Source of the DNA: Raffaelea ambrosiae
Taxonomy: Eukaryota; Ascomycota; Sordariomycetes; Ophiostomatales; Ophiostomataceae
Length of the DNA: 64,000 nt
Direction: 5' to 3'
Assembly (NCBI GenBank): GCA_002778195.1
Contig: PCDI01000004.1
Location: 1,372,733 to 1,436,732, forward strand
Both the position numbers and the translations under genes were made by a program. This document shows, piece by piece, positions 22,622 through 34,159 of the stretch (position 1 is its first letter; each line of letters opens with the position of its first letter). Under the pieces are notes generated by a model. The model was not told the DNA's origin. It saw only the letters and a program-made list of their open reading frames with translations, and ran no database searches.

Positions 22622-23187
22622 AATGCCAGAGTCGGGAGAGACAGGAGCAGAGAATCGTGTGTTTTCTGTGATCGGACGGCCTGGGCGAATGGAAGAAGAA
22701 ATAAAAGCATTCGCTTCACGAATTACACGCTTCTACCTATGGGCTACGGCTATCCTGACGGGGTGGTGGCCCAAGCTCCCTCGGCTGTGGTGTTAGTGCA
22801 AGACCTGTCTGTGCAGAGGGCTGGCCGCGGAACGCAGACCACGCGGCCCAGGTTTCGCCCTAACAAAAATCCACCCATAGCGTGATACTCTGGCATCCGA
22901 ACAAGCAAAAAAAAAAAAGAGTTTCCCGATTCTTCAACAACACACCACCTGTGCTGCTGCTGCTCGCTGCCGGCCACCGCCGCCGCCGCCGCCGCCGCCG
23001 CCTTTGCTCTTTCTCTTTTTTTTCCCTCCTTTTTTTTTTTGGTCTCGTTCGAGCTCGACGACGCAAGTTGCCCGTCTTCACAGCGTCACAAAACTCGTCC
23101 ATTGTGCACGCCGAGGTCCAGCTCTGTTCTGTCCCTCCTTTGCCAATCTGTACTACTTACTGACTACTGCGACTACTGCTCCCAACA
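19619..23187. other. 3.6-kb head-to-head intergenic region, MscS gene/SerRS
   Basis: No conserved coding frame is recognised. 19640-20400 is purine-rich on the plus strand, that is, a long pyrimidine-rich leader for the minus-strand MscS gene. TATA-like TATATAAAA sequences in plus orientation occur at about 19714-19723 and 20178-20186. TACGAGTA lies at 21153-21160. A (GA)n then GACAGA-type microsatellite lies at about 22581-22621. A (GCC)n run at about 22978-23002 and T-rich tracts at 23010-23040 precede the SerRS start. Confidence 0.5.
22581..22621. repeat. (GA)n/(GACAGA)n microsatellite
   Basis: About ten GA dinucleotides run directly into three GACAGA units in the spacer upstream of the SerRS gene. 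Simple sequence repeat with no coding context. Confidence 0.85.
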
Positions 23188-24975
23188 ATGCGCCTTCCCA
23201 TGCGGCCGTCCGGCTGCGGCCTCGTCCGCAGCCTCGCCACCGCCACCGCCACCACCATCCCTGTCGGCTGCCGCCCTTCCGTCCGACTCCCGAGACGCTC
23301 CCTGGCCCGGCCGCCGGCCCTCGTCCGGCTCTACTCGGAGACCCGGAAGACGACGACGACCTCGTCCTCCACATCCGCACACCAGTCCCAGCAACCTCCA
23401 TCGTCCTCGCCACCATCACCGCCTCCTCCTCCGGCAGCCACCCCGACACAGCCGCCACCGCCCAACGCCTTCAAAGCCAGCATTGACCTCAAACACATCC
23501 GCACCCACCCGGACGTCCACCGCGAAAACTGCCTCCACCGCAACTACCCCGCCCTCCAGGACTACCCCGACCGCATCGTCGACCTGTACGCCCGCTGGCA
23601 GGCCCGCCTGCGCAACAACCGCGCCCTCCGCGAACAGGCCAACGCCGTCCGCCGCCAGCTCGCCAATGCCCCCGTCGCCCGCGAGGTCGAGGCCGCCGAG
23701 GAGGAGGACGCCGAGCTGCCCGAGGCCGCCACCGCCGCGTCCGCCCAGCCGTCCCGGCAGACCCTGCTGCAGGAGGCCCGCGCCCTCAAGCAGCAGCTGG
23801 CCGCCATCGAGGACGACGAGCGCGCCCTCGTGGCCGAGATGGAGCAGCTGGCCGCCGCCCTGCCCAACCTGGCCAGCGACCAGACGCCCCGGGGCCACGA
23901 GGAGCGCCTGCTGAGCTACATCAACTGCGACGGCCGGCCGACCCGGCCGGGGCTGGGGCCGACCGGTGTTCCTTCTTCGTCTCCGGATGAACACCTCGAC
24001 TCGTCGGACCCGTTCCGGTCGCATGTCCACATTGGCAGCGAGCTGGGCATCCTGGACTTTTCCGCCGCCGGCGCCGCCTCCGGCTGGGGCTGGTACTATC
24101 TGCTGGGCGACGGCGCGCGGCTCGAGCAGGCGCTCGTGCAGTATGCGCTGGCCACCGCGCACCGCCACGGGTGGTCGCTGGTGTCGCCGCCGAGCGTCGT
24201 GCGCAGCCACGTCGGCGCCGCCTGCGGCTTCCAGCCGCGCGACCAGGGCGGCGAGCAGCAGGTGTACACGCTCGAGGGCTCGCCGCGCCTGAGCCTGACG
24301 GCCACGGCCGAGATCCCGCTGGCCGCGCTGTACGCCGACCAGACGTTTGAGGAGGTTGGTGGTGGCAGCGGTGGCAGTGGTGGCCGTGGTGGCGAGTCTG
24401 CTGCATCGCTGCTCCCCCTCCGCCACGCGGCCGTCTCGCGGTGCTACCGGGCCGAGGCGGGCGCGCGCGGCGCCAACACCAAGGGCCTGTACCGCGTGCA
24501 CGAGTTCACCAAGGTGGAGATGTTTGCCTGGACGCCGCCGGACCTGGCCGTGGCCACCGACGTCTTTGACGAGCTCGTCGACATCCAGACCGAGATCCTG
24601 TCGGAGCTCGGCCTGCGGTGCCGCGTGCTGGAGATGCCCACGGCCGACCTGGGCGCGTCCGCGTTCCGCAAGATCGACATCGAAGCCTTCTTTCCCGGCC
24701 GCGCCACCACGGCCGAGAACGGCTGGGGCGAGGTGACCTCGACGAGCATCTGCACCGACTACCAGACCCGCCGGCTGGCGACGCGCGCCAAGATCGGCGG
24801 CAAGCTGACGTTCCCCTGGACCCTCAACGGCACCGCCCTGGCCGTGCCGCGGGTGCTGGCCGCCATTCTCGAAAACGGCTGGGACGAGGAGACGATGACG
24901 GTCACGATCCCCGAGTGCCTGCAGCCGTGGATGGACGGGCAGCAAACCATTGGGCCGAAGCACCGTTTCCGGTGA
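23188..24975 (+). CDS. dia4: Mitochondrial seryl-tRNA synthetase
   Basis: Single exon, 595 residues. It charges mitochondrial tRNA-Ser with serine (class II synthetase; yeast homologue Dia4). The first 55 residues are Arg/Pro/Ala-rich without acids, as in a mitochondrial presequence, followed by a Ser/Pro/Thr linker. The N-terminal tRNA-binding arm begins at IDLKHIRTHPDVHRENC and is a long helical hairpin broken by an Ala/Glu insertion. The catalytic domain has TATAEIPLAALYADQ, motif 2 at about 418-446 (RCYRAEAG, LYRVHEFTKVEMF) and motif 3 at about 547-563 (NGTALAVPRVLAAILEN). A Gly-rich insertion (GGGSGGSGGRGG) sits just before motif 2. GC content is very high, which creates long spurious antisense frames. 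Confidence 0.93.
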   Translation: MRLPMRPSGCGLVRSLATATATTIPVGCRPSVRLPRRSLARPPALVRLYSETRKTTTTSSSTSAHQSQQPPSSSPPSPPPPPAATPTQPPPPNAFKASIDLKHIRTHPDVHRENCLHRNYPALQDYPDRIVDLYARWQARLRNNRALREQANAVRRQLANAPVAREVEAAEEEDAELPEAATAASAQPSRQTLLQEARALKQQLAAIEDDERALVAEMEQLAAALPNLASDQTPRGHEERLLSYINCDGRPTRPGLGPTGVPSSSPDEHLDSSDPFRSHVHIGSELGILDFSAAGAASGWGWYYLLGDGARLEQALVQYALATAHRHGWSLVSPPSVVRSHVGAACGFQPRDQGGEQQVYTLEGSPRLSLTATAEIPLAALYADQTFEEVGGGSGGSGGRGGESAASLLPLRHAAVSRCYRAEAGARGANTKGLYRVHEFTKVEMFAWTPPDLAVATDVFDELVDIQTEILSELGLRCRVLEMPTADLGASAFRKIDIEAFFPGRATTAENGWGEVTSTSICTDYQTRRLATRAKIGGKLTFPWTLNGTALAVPRVLAAILENGWDEETMTVTIPECLQPWMDGQQTIGPKHRFR

Positions 24976-25686
24976 AGAGAGGGGAATTTTGGTACTGTCC
25001 AAAAACAAAACGAAATCAATATAAACGAAAAGATCAACAAACACAGACAAAAAAAAAAACCCCCAGACAAGACAAACAAAACCGACATCGTCTGAAACGA
25101 GTGGACATTTCACTCTGCACGGTGCATAGAAAAAACCACACTACTCTCTCACTTCTTTTTGACTACCTTTTTTTTTTGCGTTTGGAAAGCAGAGCGAGCA
25201 GAGCGGGAACAAAAGCGTATGATGCAACTATGTGTATAGCAAAGGGAGCAAACCAAGGGAAAGCATTGTGTCAAATGATATATGAATAGATAATATAAAC
25301 CAATGGGCATTTTGGAGTTCATCAAACTGGTCACAAAAAAAAAACACAGAAAAAAACAAAAGACAAAGAAATGATTTCAAACCCCATTCCCCAAACAGCA
25401 GACAAAGAAAGCCAAAAAAGAGAAAATGCATGATGAAACCCAAAAGCTTTCCTTCTCGCATTGTTTCTTTCTCTCCTCCCCCCCCCCAAGGTTTCCTTCG
25501 TTAATTTCATCTTTAAGAAAAAACAAAAACAAAAAACAGCAAGTCCAAGCCAGAAAACTAGAAAAAGGAGGACCTAAAACCAAAAAAAGCGCTCATAAGA
25601 AAAAAGGTAATACAGATATGAAAAAAAAAACACCCCCCCCCATAGTCTGACCACTTTCACCACTTTTTCCTTCTCCTGCTGTCTCT
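24976..25686. other. Tail-to-tail intergenic region, SerRS/coiled-coil gene
   Basis: 711 bp of A-rich plus-strand sequence with many oligo-A and a few oligo-C runs (about 25486 and 25634). It fits the 3' untranslated ends of both converging genes. No open frame of interest is seen. Confidence 0.6.
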
Positions 25687-28600
25687 CTACAGCTCACTGC
25701 CATACAGCACCATCTCGTTGCCATCGCCTACTTGACTCGGCTCTGCCACGCTCGACCCTACTGCACTGCTGGTCCACTGGCTCATCACGTCCTCGTCCTC
25801 CGGCTCCGAGTAAATCTCATCGTCTGCTCCTGCCGATGATTCATCCATTCGTGACACGACCGACGTCCCCAGGCTGGACCGCCGCAGCGTGCCGGCCTCG
25901 CTGTGGTCGTCGCAGTCATCAAAGTCATTGTCGCCCGTCCTCCCCTCGCCGTAAGGAACCACAGCACTGAGGTCGTCCGGCGTGGGTGTGCCGCGGTGGC
26001 TGCCGTGTGGCTCGTCGGCGCCGTCGTGTTCCCGGTCCTCCTCGTCGCTCTCCTTAAGCGGCGCGTTCTCCTTGTCCCGCTCCAGGCTGCCGTAGCCCTT
26101 GGGCGTCACCCGGCCGCCCCAGCTGTTCTTGCGCATTCCACGGCCAGCGCCGTTTGTCGTCCGCACACTCTGGCTGCGGCTGATGGCGCCGCCCGGCGAG
26201 TTTTTGTTGATCTGGCTCAGCGACAGGATTCTCCGCGAGCCGCCCACACCGCCGTTGGCTACGCTGTTGGGCGAGTTGGAGGGCATGGGGCTCCGCTTGG
26301 CCGTCATCGCCATGTTGAATGCTGCCCGGGGCTTGCTGCTCGTGATCGGCACGCTGTCTGGCGAGTCCGCCTCCTTGGCGTCCTTGCCCGCCGCTGCGCT
26401 CTTGGCTTCTCCCTTCTTCGAAGGCACGGCACGCTTGCGGCTCATAGCCTCGCGGCCCTTGTTGCCCTTCGCCATCAGGAGAACCCGAGAATGGTCCATG
26501 ACACCCTCCAAGATGCGCCGCTCCAGACCTTCGGCACGCGACTCCATGAGCTGCAGTTCCTCGCGGCGGAGATGAAGCGCGGTCTCCAAGGACGAGACAT
26601 CAGCTGCCAGCCGCGTCTTGTTCCGGAGAAGGCTCTCCTGCTCAGCCCGCAGAGCCGCCATACCCTCCTTCAAGCGCTGCTCCTCCGCCTGGAGCTCCGC
26701 AATGCTGGCCTCGGTCTGCTCCTTCATGTGCTGCTTGACCGCCTCGAGATCGACAACGTCAGCCTCGGCCTGTTCCCGGAGGCGCTGCTTTTCTGCGCTG
26801 AACTCGGCAATGTCAGCCTCGGCCTGCTCCTTGAGACGCTGCTTTTCTGCCCTGAGCTCGGCAATCTCCGACTCGGCTTCTTCCTTGAGGCGCTGCTTCT
26901 CTGCCCTGAGCTCGACAATATCGGACTCGGCTTCTTCCTTGAGGCGCTGCTTTTCTGCCTTGAGCTCGATCATCTCGGCCTCAGCTTGTTCCTTGAGGCG
27001 CTGCTTTTCTTCGTTAAGCTCGATCATCTCGGCCTCGGCTCGTTCCTTGAGACGCTGCTTCTCTGCCCTGAGCTCGCCAATATCGGACTCGGCTTCTTCC
27101 TTGAGGCGCTGCTTTTCTGCCTTGAGCTCGGCAATCTCAGCCTCGGCGTGCTCCTTCTCCACCTGTTTCCGCTCCAGCGCAATCGTTGTCTCTTGCAGCG
27201 TCTTCTCGCGATCCTCGTGGTCGTCCTGGATCCGCTGTGTCTGTGCTGCCATGAACTGCGAGAGCTCGGCGGCAGTCTTGTTGACCTGCTTGTGGACCTG
27301 ATCAATGGTATCCTCGTGGGGGTGGTCCATGAGCGCTCGGCTGTTGTTGGGGTTGGCCTGCTCCAAGAACTCGTCCAGCTTGTCTAGCTTGTCCAGCTTG
27401 TCGAGGCGTGCAAGAGCTGTGGTCGTCGTCTCCGAGTGGCCGACCAGCTTCTCCAGCTTGGCGTGCTGGGTCTCAAAGGCTTGGCTGGTCGCGCTAGACA
27501 GATCGGCAATCATGTCCAGCTTGCTCAGCTTCTCGAGCTCGGTCAGTGTGTGGTTGGTCGTCTCCGCTTGCGCAAGGATATCGTCGAGCTTGTCGAGACT
27601 CTCCAGTTTCTCAAGCATGTCCAGGCTGTCGAGCTTGTCGAGTTTGCTCAGAGCCCTGTCGGTCTCCTCGGACTGGTCCACCAGCCGGTCCAGCTTTGAC
27701 AGAGCGCCGTCGACCGCCAGGGTGTGGTCGACAAGAGCGTCCATCTTTTCCAGTTTGACAAAGGCATCGGCGGCGCGGTCATTCTGGCTGACAAGCTGGT
27801 CGAGCTTCTCCTGCACCGTGGTGTCGTCGTACTTTTCAATGGGCGGCAAAAGCGGTTGGTCTGGTGGCTTGGCCTCGGCGATCTTCTCTTCGAGGTTGGT
27901 CGAGGTCGACTTGGAATGCTCGTAGTGCTCGCTCACCACCATCAGCACGTCCTTGATGGTCTCCAGGATCTGTGGCTGGTACTCGACCACATGGCCCTGC
28001 AGGCCCTGCACAAGGTTGATGGCTTCTTGCACCTGGTCGCGCGTCTGCTGGTGCTCGGCCTTGCCGTCCGAGTGGTAGTCATCCGCCTGTGCCATCAGGC
28101 CATCCACCTGCTCAAACACCGTGCGGGACGCCTCCTCCATTTTCTCCACCTGCTCAAACACAGTCTTGGACGACTCCTCCATCTTGTCCAGCGAATCCGT
28201 CACGGTGGTGCCAAGCGTGTCGACCAGAAGCTTCAGCTCGTCGGCGACCAGCTTGGTGCCGACGACGGCCGCTTCCATTTCCATGTCGCGGGACTCGCCA
28301 GCCCGGGCGCGGTCCTCCGACGACATCTGGATCTCGTCCATCTTCGACATGAGGTCGCCGATGCGCTCTTCGATCACAGCTTCCAGGGTGTCTGTGGTCT
28401 GCTGGAGCTTCTCGTCGGTTTCAAGCTTGGCACCCACAACGCCAGCCTTGGCGTCCTCGAACTCGGCCTTCATCGTCTCGAGGAGGTCGCTCAGGTCGGT
28501 GCCCACGTGGCTGTTGTTTTCCATCGACTCGCTGAGGGAGTCCAGGATTTTGCCAATGGACTCGATGCCCTGGACGCCGTCGTCGAGCTTGTTTCTCAAG

Positions 28601-31600
28601 GCCTCGTTGAGCTCCTCAAGGAACGTCTTGACCTCGCCCACCCGCTCGGTGACGCCGGCGATCTCGGTCTGCCGCTCTTCAAAGGCCTTGGCATTGACGT
28701 CGGCCTCCGATTCCAGCTGTGCCTTCAGCTCTCTCACGACAACTTCCAGCGCATACATGTCCTCCTTCGCCGGGCCCTCGGGGCTGTCGGCCAGCTTCTC
28801 CATCTTCTCCACCGCCTCCTTCACCTCGAGGCAGGTCATGGCGATGGCATCGAGGTCGGTTTTGGCCACGCGCTCGGGGTCTTCTTGCTGTTTTTCGTGA
28901 CGCTCCTTCATCTCGTCGAAGCCGTGGGCCACTTGGGCCGCCAGGGACTCGATCATGTTGATATCGTCGCGCGAGGCGATGCCGTCCATCTTGCTTTGCA
29001 CATCGCTCAGGGCGTGCTGCGTCTCCAGGATGAGTGTCTCAATGTTGTCAATGTGCTCCCGTCGTACGCCCTGCTCGCCATCAATCAGGTCATCCAAGCG
29101 CGACTTGGTATTGCGCAGAATGGTCTCGATGGCCTCCACGTCTTCCCTGGTGGCGCCGTCGCCAACAGGGCGCGGTGGCGGCGGCGGGGCGGCGGCAGCG
29201 GTGGGCTCCCGCGAGGCCATGTCTTCGACCGAAGCGTGGATGGCGTGCAGCTTGCTCTCCATCTGGGCAAGCTTTTCGTACCACTCCGGGTCCGCCGTTG
29301 GGTAGTGGTGCTCGGACTCGGGCGGGTCATCAGAGATGTCGCGCGACAGTGTCACCCTGGACTGGCTGTCGTCAATGGTTTCCACCTTGGCCCGCAGCTG
29401 CGAGATGAGGCCTTCGAGGTTCTCAATGTCGTCACGGCGCAGCACATCAGCAGGCACAATGGCATTATCAACGGTGGCCACAGCCTTGCTCTGGTCGCGG
29501 AGGGTGTCGATCTCGGAGCGGACATCGCTCAGGCCAGCCCGCAACGCGTCCAGAATCTCGTCGTTGGCTGTCAGGTCTGAAGGCTTGTTGTTGAGCTTCT
29601 CAACCGTGATGCGGAGATCAGCCAGGCCCTCCTGCAGAGCGTCCAGCACCTCCGAAGTGCCAGCGACATGGCGATTGCTGATTTCGGTCCGGAGAAGACC
29701 GACGCCCTCCTGCAGGGCTTCCAAGACTTCCCTGTTGTTGGCCGCAGCCGGCGTGGGAGGAGTGTGAACGGCAGGCACCAAGGACGAGTTGACCGTGTCG
29801 CGGAGAGACTCGATCTCGTCACGCAGCATCTCCTTGGAGCTCTCCGAGGAGCGGGAGACAAGATCGGAGATCTCGTCGCGAAACACATCCAGTGTCCGGA
29901 TGAGACCTTCGGAAAAGTCTTCGTGGGTGACGGCATCGGCCACCTTGTCAACATAGGATTCCAGATCCGCGCGGAGCTTCTCGAGTCCATCCCGGGTCGC
30001 ATCCAAGACCTGCTCGGTGTCGCGGCCGTTGGCAGCCACGTTCTGCTTGGCCTCGTCGGACACAGCCTTGAACTCGACCTTTAAGTAGTCCATAATCTGG
30101 TGCAAGCGGACTACGATGTCGTCCTTGCTGCCGCTGCCATCGCCCAGGCTGGCGAAGCCGCTGCCCGCGCTGAGATCGTTGAGACTGCTGTGGCTGTTGA
30201 GGCCCCGGCTGTTGTTGGAGGGGAATGGGGCGGACAGGCCGGCGGGAAGGCCGGCAGGAGCAAGGCCCGCCGGCAGGCCCGCACTCGCACTGAGAACCAA
30301 GTCGCGGTCTCCCGAGGCAGAGTGCACGGACTTGGCCGAGGACTGCGGGAAGTCAAAGCTGTTCAGGCCCTGCTTAACGGCATCAACCATGTCCTCCTTG
30401 GTGATTTCGGCCCGCATCGCCGACGGGGCAACGGGGAATTCAAACTCCTCGAGGCACTCGCGAACAGCGTCCAGCACTTCGTCGCGCGATAGGCCACTGG
30501 CGGGCATCTGGGGCGGGACGAAGTGGCGGAGGCCTTCCGCCACAGCCTCGTACACTTCGTCTCGTGTCGCACCAGCGGGCTGCTCTGGGCGGATGGCGCG
30601 TGGCTCCTGCTTCGGCGCGTATTGGCGCAGACCCTCCTGCAGACAGGCCAGGACCTCGTCGCGCTCGAGGCCGATCTGCTGCACCTCGATGTCGGGCTTG
30701 TAGTCCTCCCAGGCTTCCTTGACGGCCTGGATCACGTCCTCGCGGCTCACTTCGGGAGCGGCCGGCTCCTTGCTCGCCTGCGTGTCCTTGAGCGCAGCAC
30801 GCACAGAGCTGTAGACCTCGTCGTAGTCAATGGCTGAGGGGATGGCCTTTGCGGTGGCGGATGCGAGCGTGGCCACCTCGGCCGCGGACTGCCGGCGGTG
30901 CTCGCGCATCATGTCGTTCATGTGCTGCTTCAGCTCGCCGAGGCCCTCCTCCACCACCTTGGCCATTTCGGCCCGCGTCGCCGATTCGGGCTTGCCCTCG
31001 TCCATTGTGCGCACCTCGTCCAGCCGGCGGCCAATCTCGCGGCCCATGCCCAGTACCTCGCCGCGCAGCTCGCGAACAAGGGCCTTGACTTCGGCCGTCA
31101 GTCCGCCGCCCTGGGCCACGCTGTCCTTGACGGTCTTGATGATCTTGAGAATGTCGTCGTTGATCAGTTCAGCGCCGCGGGCGAGCGGCGCCGAGGACCG
31201 CCGGTGGGAAGGCTGGTGGTGCAGGAGACGCTCGGCACGCATGGACATGGGGCCAGGCGGGCCCGCGCCTCTGGGCTCGCTGTAGTCGAGCGAGTACTGC
31301 GACTCGTCGTCGAAGCTGACAGCCCGGGGGCGGCTCTGGCCCATTGGCGGGCCGCCGTCCATGCCTCTGCTGCTGGTCATGTAGGAGCCGGCGTGGACCA
31401 CCTCCTGGCCCTGGTGCTCCTTGACATACTCCAAAAGCTCCTGGACCTTGTTGGCAGACGCCATGCCGGCCAGCCGGTCCATGATCTCGGCCAGTCTGCC
31501 CAGCAGCCGTTCCTGGCCCTCCTTGGTGGCCATCTCGCGCATTGTCTTTTCCAGAAGGGCAATGGTGGCGGGGCCGTCGGAGCCGACGAGCGAGGGGGTG

Positions 31601-33101
31601 CTCATGGATTCGCGGTCGAGCGATGCCGCAAAGCTCGTCGGCGACGGAATCCGGGGAAGGGAGAAGGGCCGAACGGACCGCGAGGTGGGTGATGTTGGGT
31701 GGACATGTGGCTTGTTGTCGATGAGCAGAGCACCGCCGTAGGGGTCTCTTGTGTTCCGCGTGGCCTGGATTGCATCTTGCGAGTTGCTGATGATCTCGCG
31801 CAGGCTCTTGCGGATGTCTTCGTCGCGCGCATTGGTCGCCTCCTTCAAGCTCATGAGATCGGTGGCGTTGTCTCGGCTGCGACGGCTGAGCAGCGACAGC
31901 TCCTTCTGGAGAGCCGTGGCAATGTTTGTCAGGCTGAGAATCTGGTTGGACAGGCCATCAACAGCAACTGTAGGCAGCTTGGCCAGAGCCATGCTGTTGT
32001 TGTTGGTGGTAGTGGTAGTGGTGGGGGTGGTGGTGGCGCTATTGTTGTGGTTGTTGCTGGAAGTAGTGGAAGCAGGAGGATTGGGATGTGTGCCCCCGAG
32101 GGGGCTGTTGTTGGTGACGGTGGAGAGAGGCTTCTTGATCTCGGGGTGTGCTGGAGGGGGCACAGGGCCATGCATGGCGCCAGCCGACCTTGCACTGGAG
32201 GCGGTCGATGCCATGTGGTGGAGGGCCAGCATGGTGGCCGACTGGGGCGGTGCGTTCTCGCCCAGGATGCTCTGCGGCGGCCGCCGGACAATGGGCCGCA
32301 CGATAGGCGTCAGGCTGGGGCCGGGGACAGGGCCGGAGGCTGTTGAGGAGGAGACGACGCTGGAGCGGTCGTCGCGGTCGTCGGACCGGTAGTCGCTCGA
32401 AGCGGCGGTCATGGGGGTGGAAGAACGGGTCAGCTTCTCGGGAGAACGCGGCGTGGAGCTGTTGGATTCACGGCCGATGCCGTTCTCGAGCATCAAGCTG
32501 AGGTCGCGCACCGAGCTCGGCTGCAGCGACTGCATGCGGCGGTGAGAGGGCGAGCCGCGTGGTGTCCGCTCGGGAGAGCCGTCATTTCTGCGCTTGGAGA
32601 GGGCGTTGGTGGCGAGGGCATTGGAGACGAGGGCGCTCTCGCGCGCCTTCTCGGTCAGCGCGGCGTGGGCAGACTGGATCGCGGCGGATGTGCCGGCTCG
32701 AGACTTGCCCACGCCGGGCGACTGCGGGTTGAGAGGCAGCGGGGGCGGCGCTCTCTCGGGATCGGAGCTGTCCCACCTGTGTTTGCGTTCTTTGGTCAGT
32801 CGTTGCCAAAGCGGTGCCATCGGCAGACGGGCGCGTGCAGGGGAAGGAGGAGGGCAGAGAGGGGAAGGCAGGACGAGGACGGCGAGAAGCGTCCACTTTG
32901 CGGCCTCGAGAGACATGGCAGAAGGGAGGCCGCTCGAAGCGGCCGGGGATCGCTTGTGGAGAGAGGGTGAGAAAACAGACAAACGCGATGAAGCACGTAC
33001 ATTGGAACCATGGCCCGACTGGTATCTGAAGACATGGAATGCTGGTGTTTCAGCACTCTGTCGGCGTCCCGCAGGGAGCCGTCTCGCTCGCTGGGAGGCA
33101 T
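25687..33101 (-). CDS. Giant coiled-coil protein with 18-residue and EVLDALQEGL-type repeats
   Basis: Two exons, 33101-33001 and 32776-25687, giving 2,396 residues. Exon 1 encodes MPPSERDGSLRDADRV and ends after VP. Splicing across a 224-bp intron (donor GTACGT, acceptor CACAG) restores MWDSSDPERAPPPLPLNP, so this start is preferred over the unspliced upstream frame from 32982. Residues 35-700 are Ser/Pro-rich with a short coiled stretch. About 700-1130 hold degenerate repeats around EVLDALQEGL, each followed by a short acidic or aromatic stretch. About 1130-1690 are predicted coiled coil. About 1690-1840 hold KLDKLD/LDKLDDIL repeats. About 1910-2067 hold eight to nine copies of an 18-residue unit around AEKQRLKEEAESDIxEL. 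The last 330 residues are basic, then acidic and disordered. Large cytoskeletal, spindle-pole or septal scaffold proteins look like this, but I do not recognise the family and assign no function. Confidence 0.85.
26660..27150 (-). repeat. 54-bp tandem repeat array (18 amino acids per unit)
   Basis: Eight to nine imperfect 54-bp units inside the coiled-coil gene encode variants of EKQRLKEEAESDIxELRA. Units differ mainly at EEAESD versus EQAEAE and at the residue after the Ile/Met. The most diverged copies are at the C-terminal end (VKQHMKEQTEASIAEL, EEQRLKEGMA). Confidence 0.88.
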
Positions 33102-34159
33102 GGTGTGGTGATGGCGATCGCGCGGCTCTGGAATGCAGAGGCGCGGAGGCGTTGTGCGGCTGGTATGGAGGAAAAGAGAAAGGGGAGGGCCCGGATGACG
33201 ATGTTTTCTATGTTTATCTGCCAGTGATCTGCGCTTGGCCCGCGGCCAGCTTCCACAACTCTAGGATGCTCGCAATGAAGGGTGGGTTAGACCATGCGGG
33301 CAACATAAGAGAAGAAAAGAAAAGGGAAAAAAAAAAAAGAGTGAAAGCGAAAGAAATGCAGACAAAAGAACGATGCGTGGTAAGGGTGGTGGTGGTGGTA
33401 GTGGGAGAAAGGTGAGACTGTTCCTATTTTCGGGCAGGGCTATATCGCGAGAATTATCACACTCTGCAGCAGCTGTGTGGCCTTCTGTTATTTACTTTCG
33501 CAGCGGAAACAACAGCTCGAGAGGGGCTTACGTGGACCGTGCTTGCCACAAAGGACCCTGGCGTCGATCAAAACAGGAAAGCGCTGGGTGCGCTTGTAAA
33601 CAAACGAAGCTACAGCGAAACCACGGCAACCGCGCATTAAAGTGGGGCTTTGCTGTTGTCGTCCCTGATCAACAACAAAAACAGCGTGTCGCACGATACC
33701 GGCGCAGGGCCCAACCAGGCGGGGAAGCTTTTGCGGTGTAGGAGAGCTGGGTGTTGCTGCGAATTGCCTTTTATTTGGTTGGCAATCATTCGCAAGAGTT
33801 GAGATGTGTACGAGTAGAGGGCGGGCGCAGGGCTTCATGGAGCACATGACGGCCTCTCTGTCTACCTGGCTTCTAAAATCCAGCAGCGCCTGCAAAGCTT
33901 CTTCTTTCCAAATAGATTGTCGAGAATCCAGAACAAGACAACCGAAGCAATGACAAACCAAAACAGCGACCCGTGGTAAATAAACAAAAGGGAAGAAGCC
34001 ATATGCGCGCCGTGAGTTCTCTTTTTATACACCAACGCCAGCCAACCTGCAAGCTTGCCTTGCTGCATGCACCTGGCGGTCTTGTTTCTTTTTTCGTGCT
34101 CGCACCCGCATAGCACGTCGTAGTGTTGCCCCGTTCTTAGTTTACCTTTGTTTATTTGT
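33102..34159. other. Intergenic region upstream of the coiled-coil gene
   Basis: About 1 kb between the start of the coiled-coil gene and the stop of ggc1, both on the minus strand. 33300-33370 is A/G-rich on the plus strand, that is, a pyrimidine-rich leader on the coding strand. TACGAGTA lies at 33809-33816. No further gene is recognised. Confidence 0.5.

Noticed and set aside
23416..25113. 565-codon minus-strand open frame
   Set aside because: Antisense shadow of the seryl-tRNA synthetase gene.
27724..29580. 618-codon plus-strand open frame
   Set aside because: Antisense of the coiled-coil gene; its apparent Leu/His repeats mirror the coding repeats.
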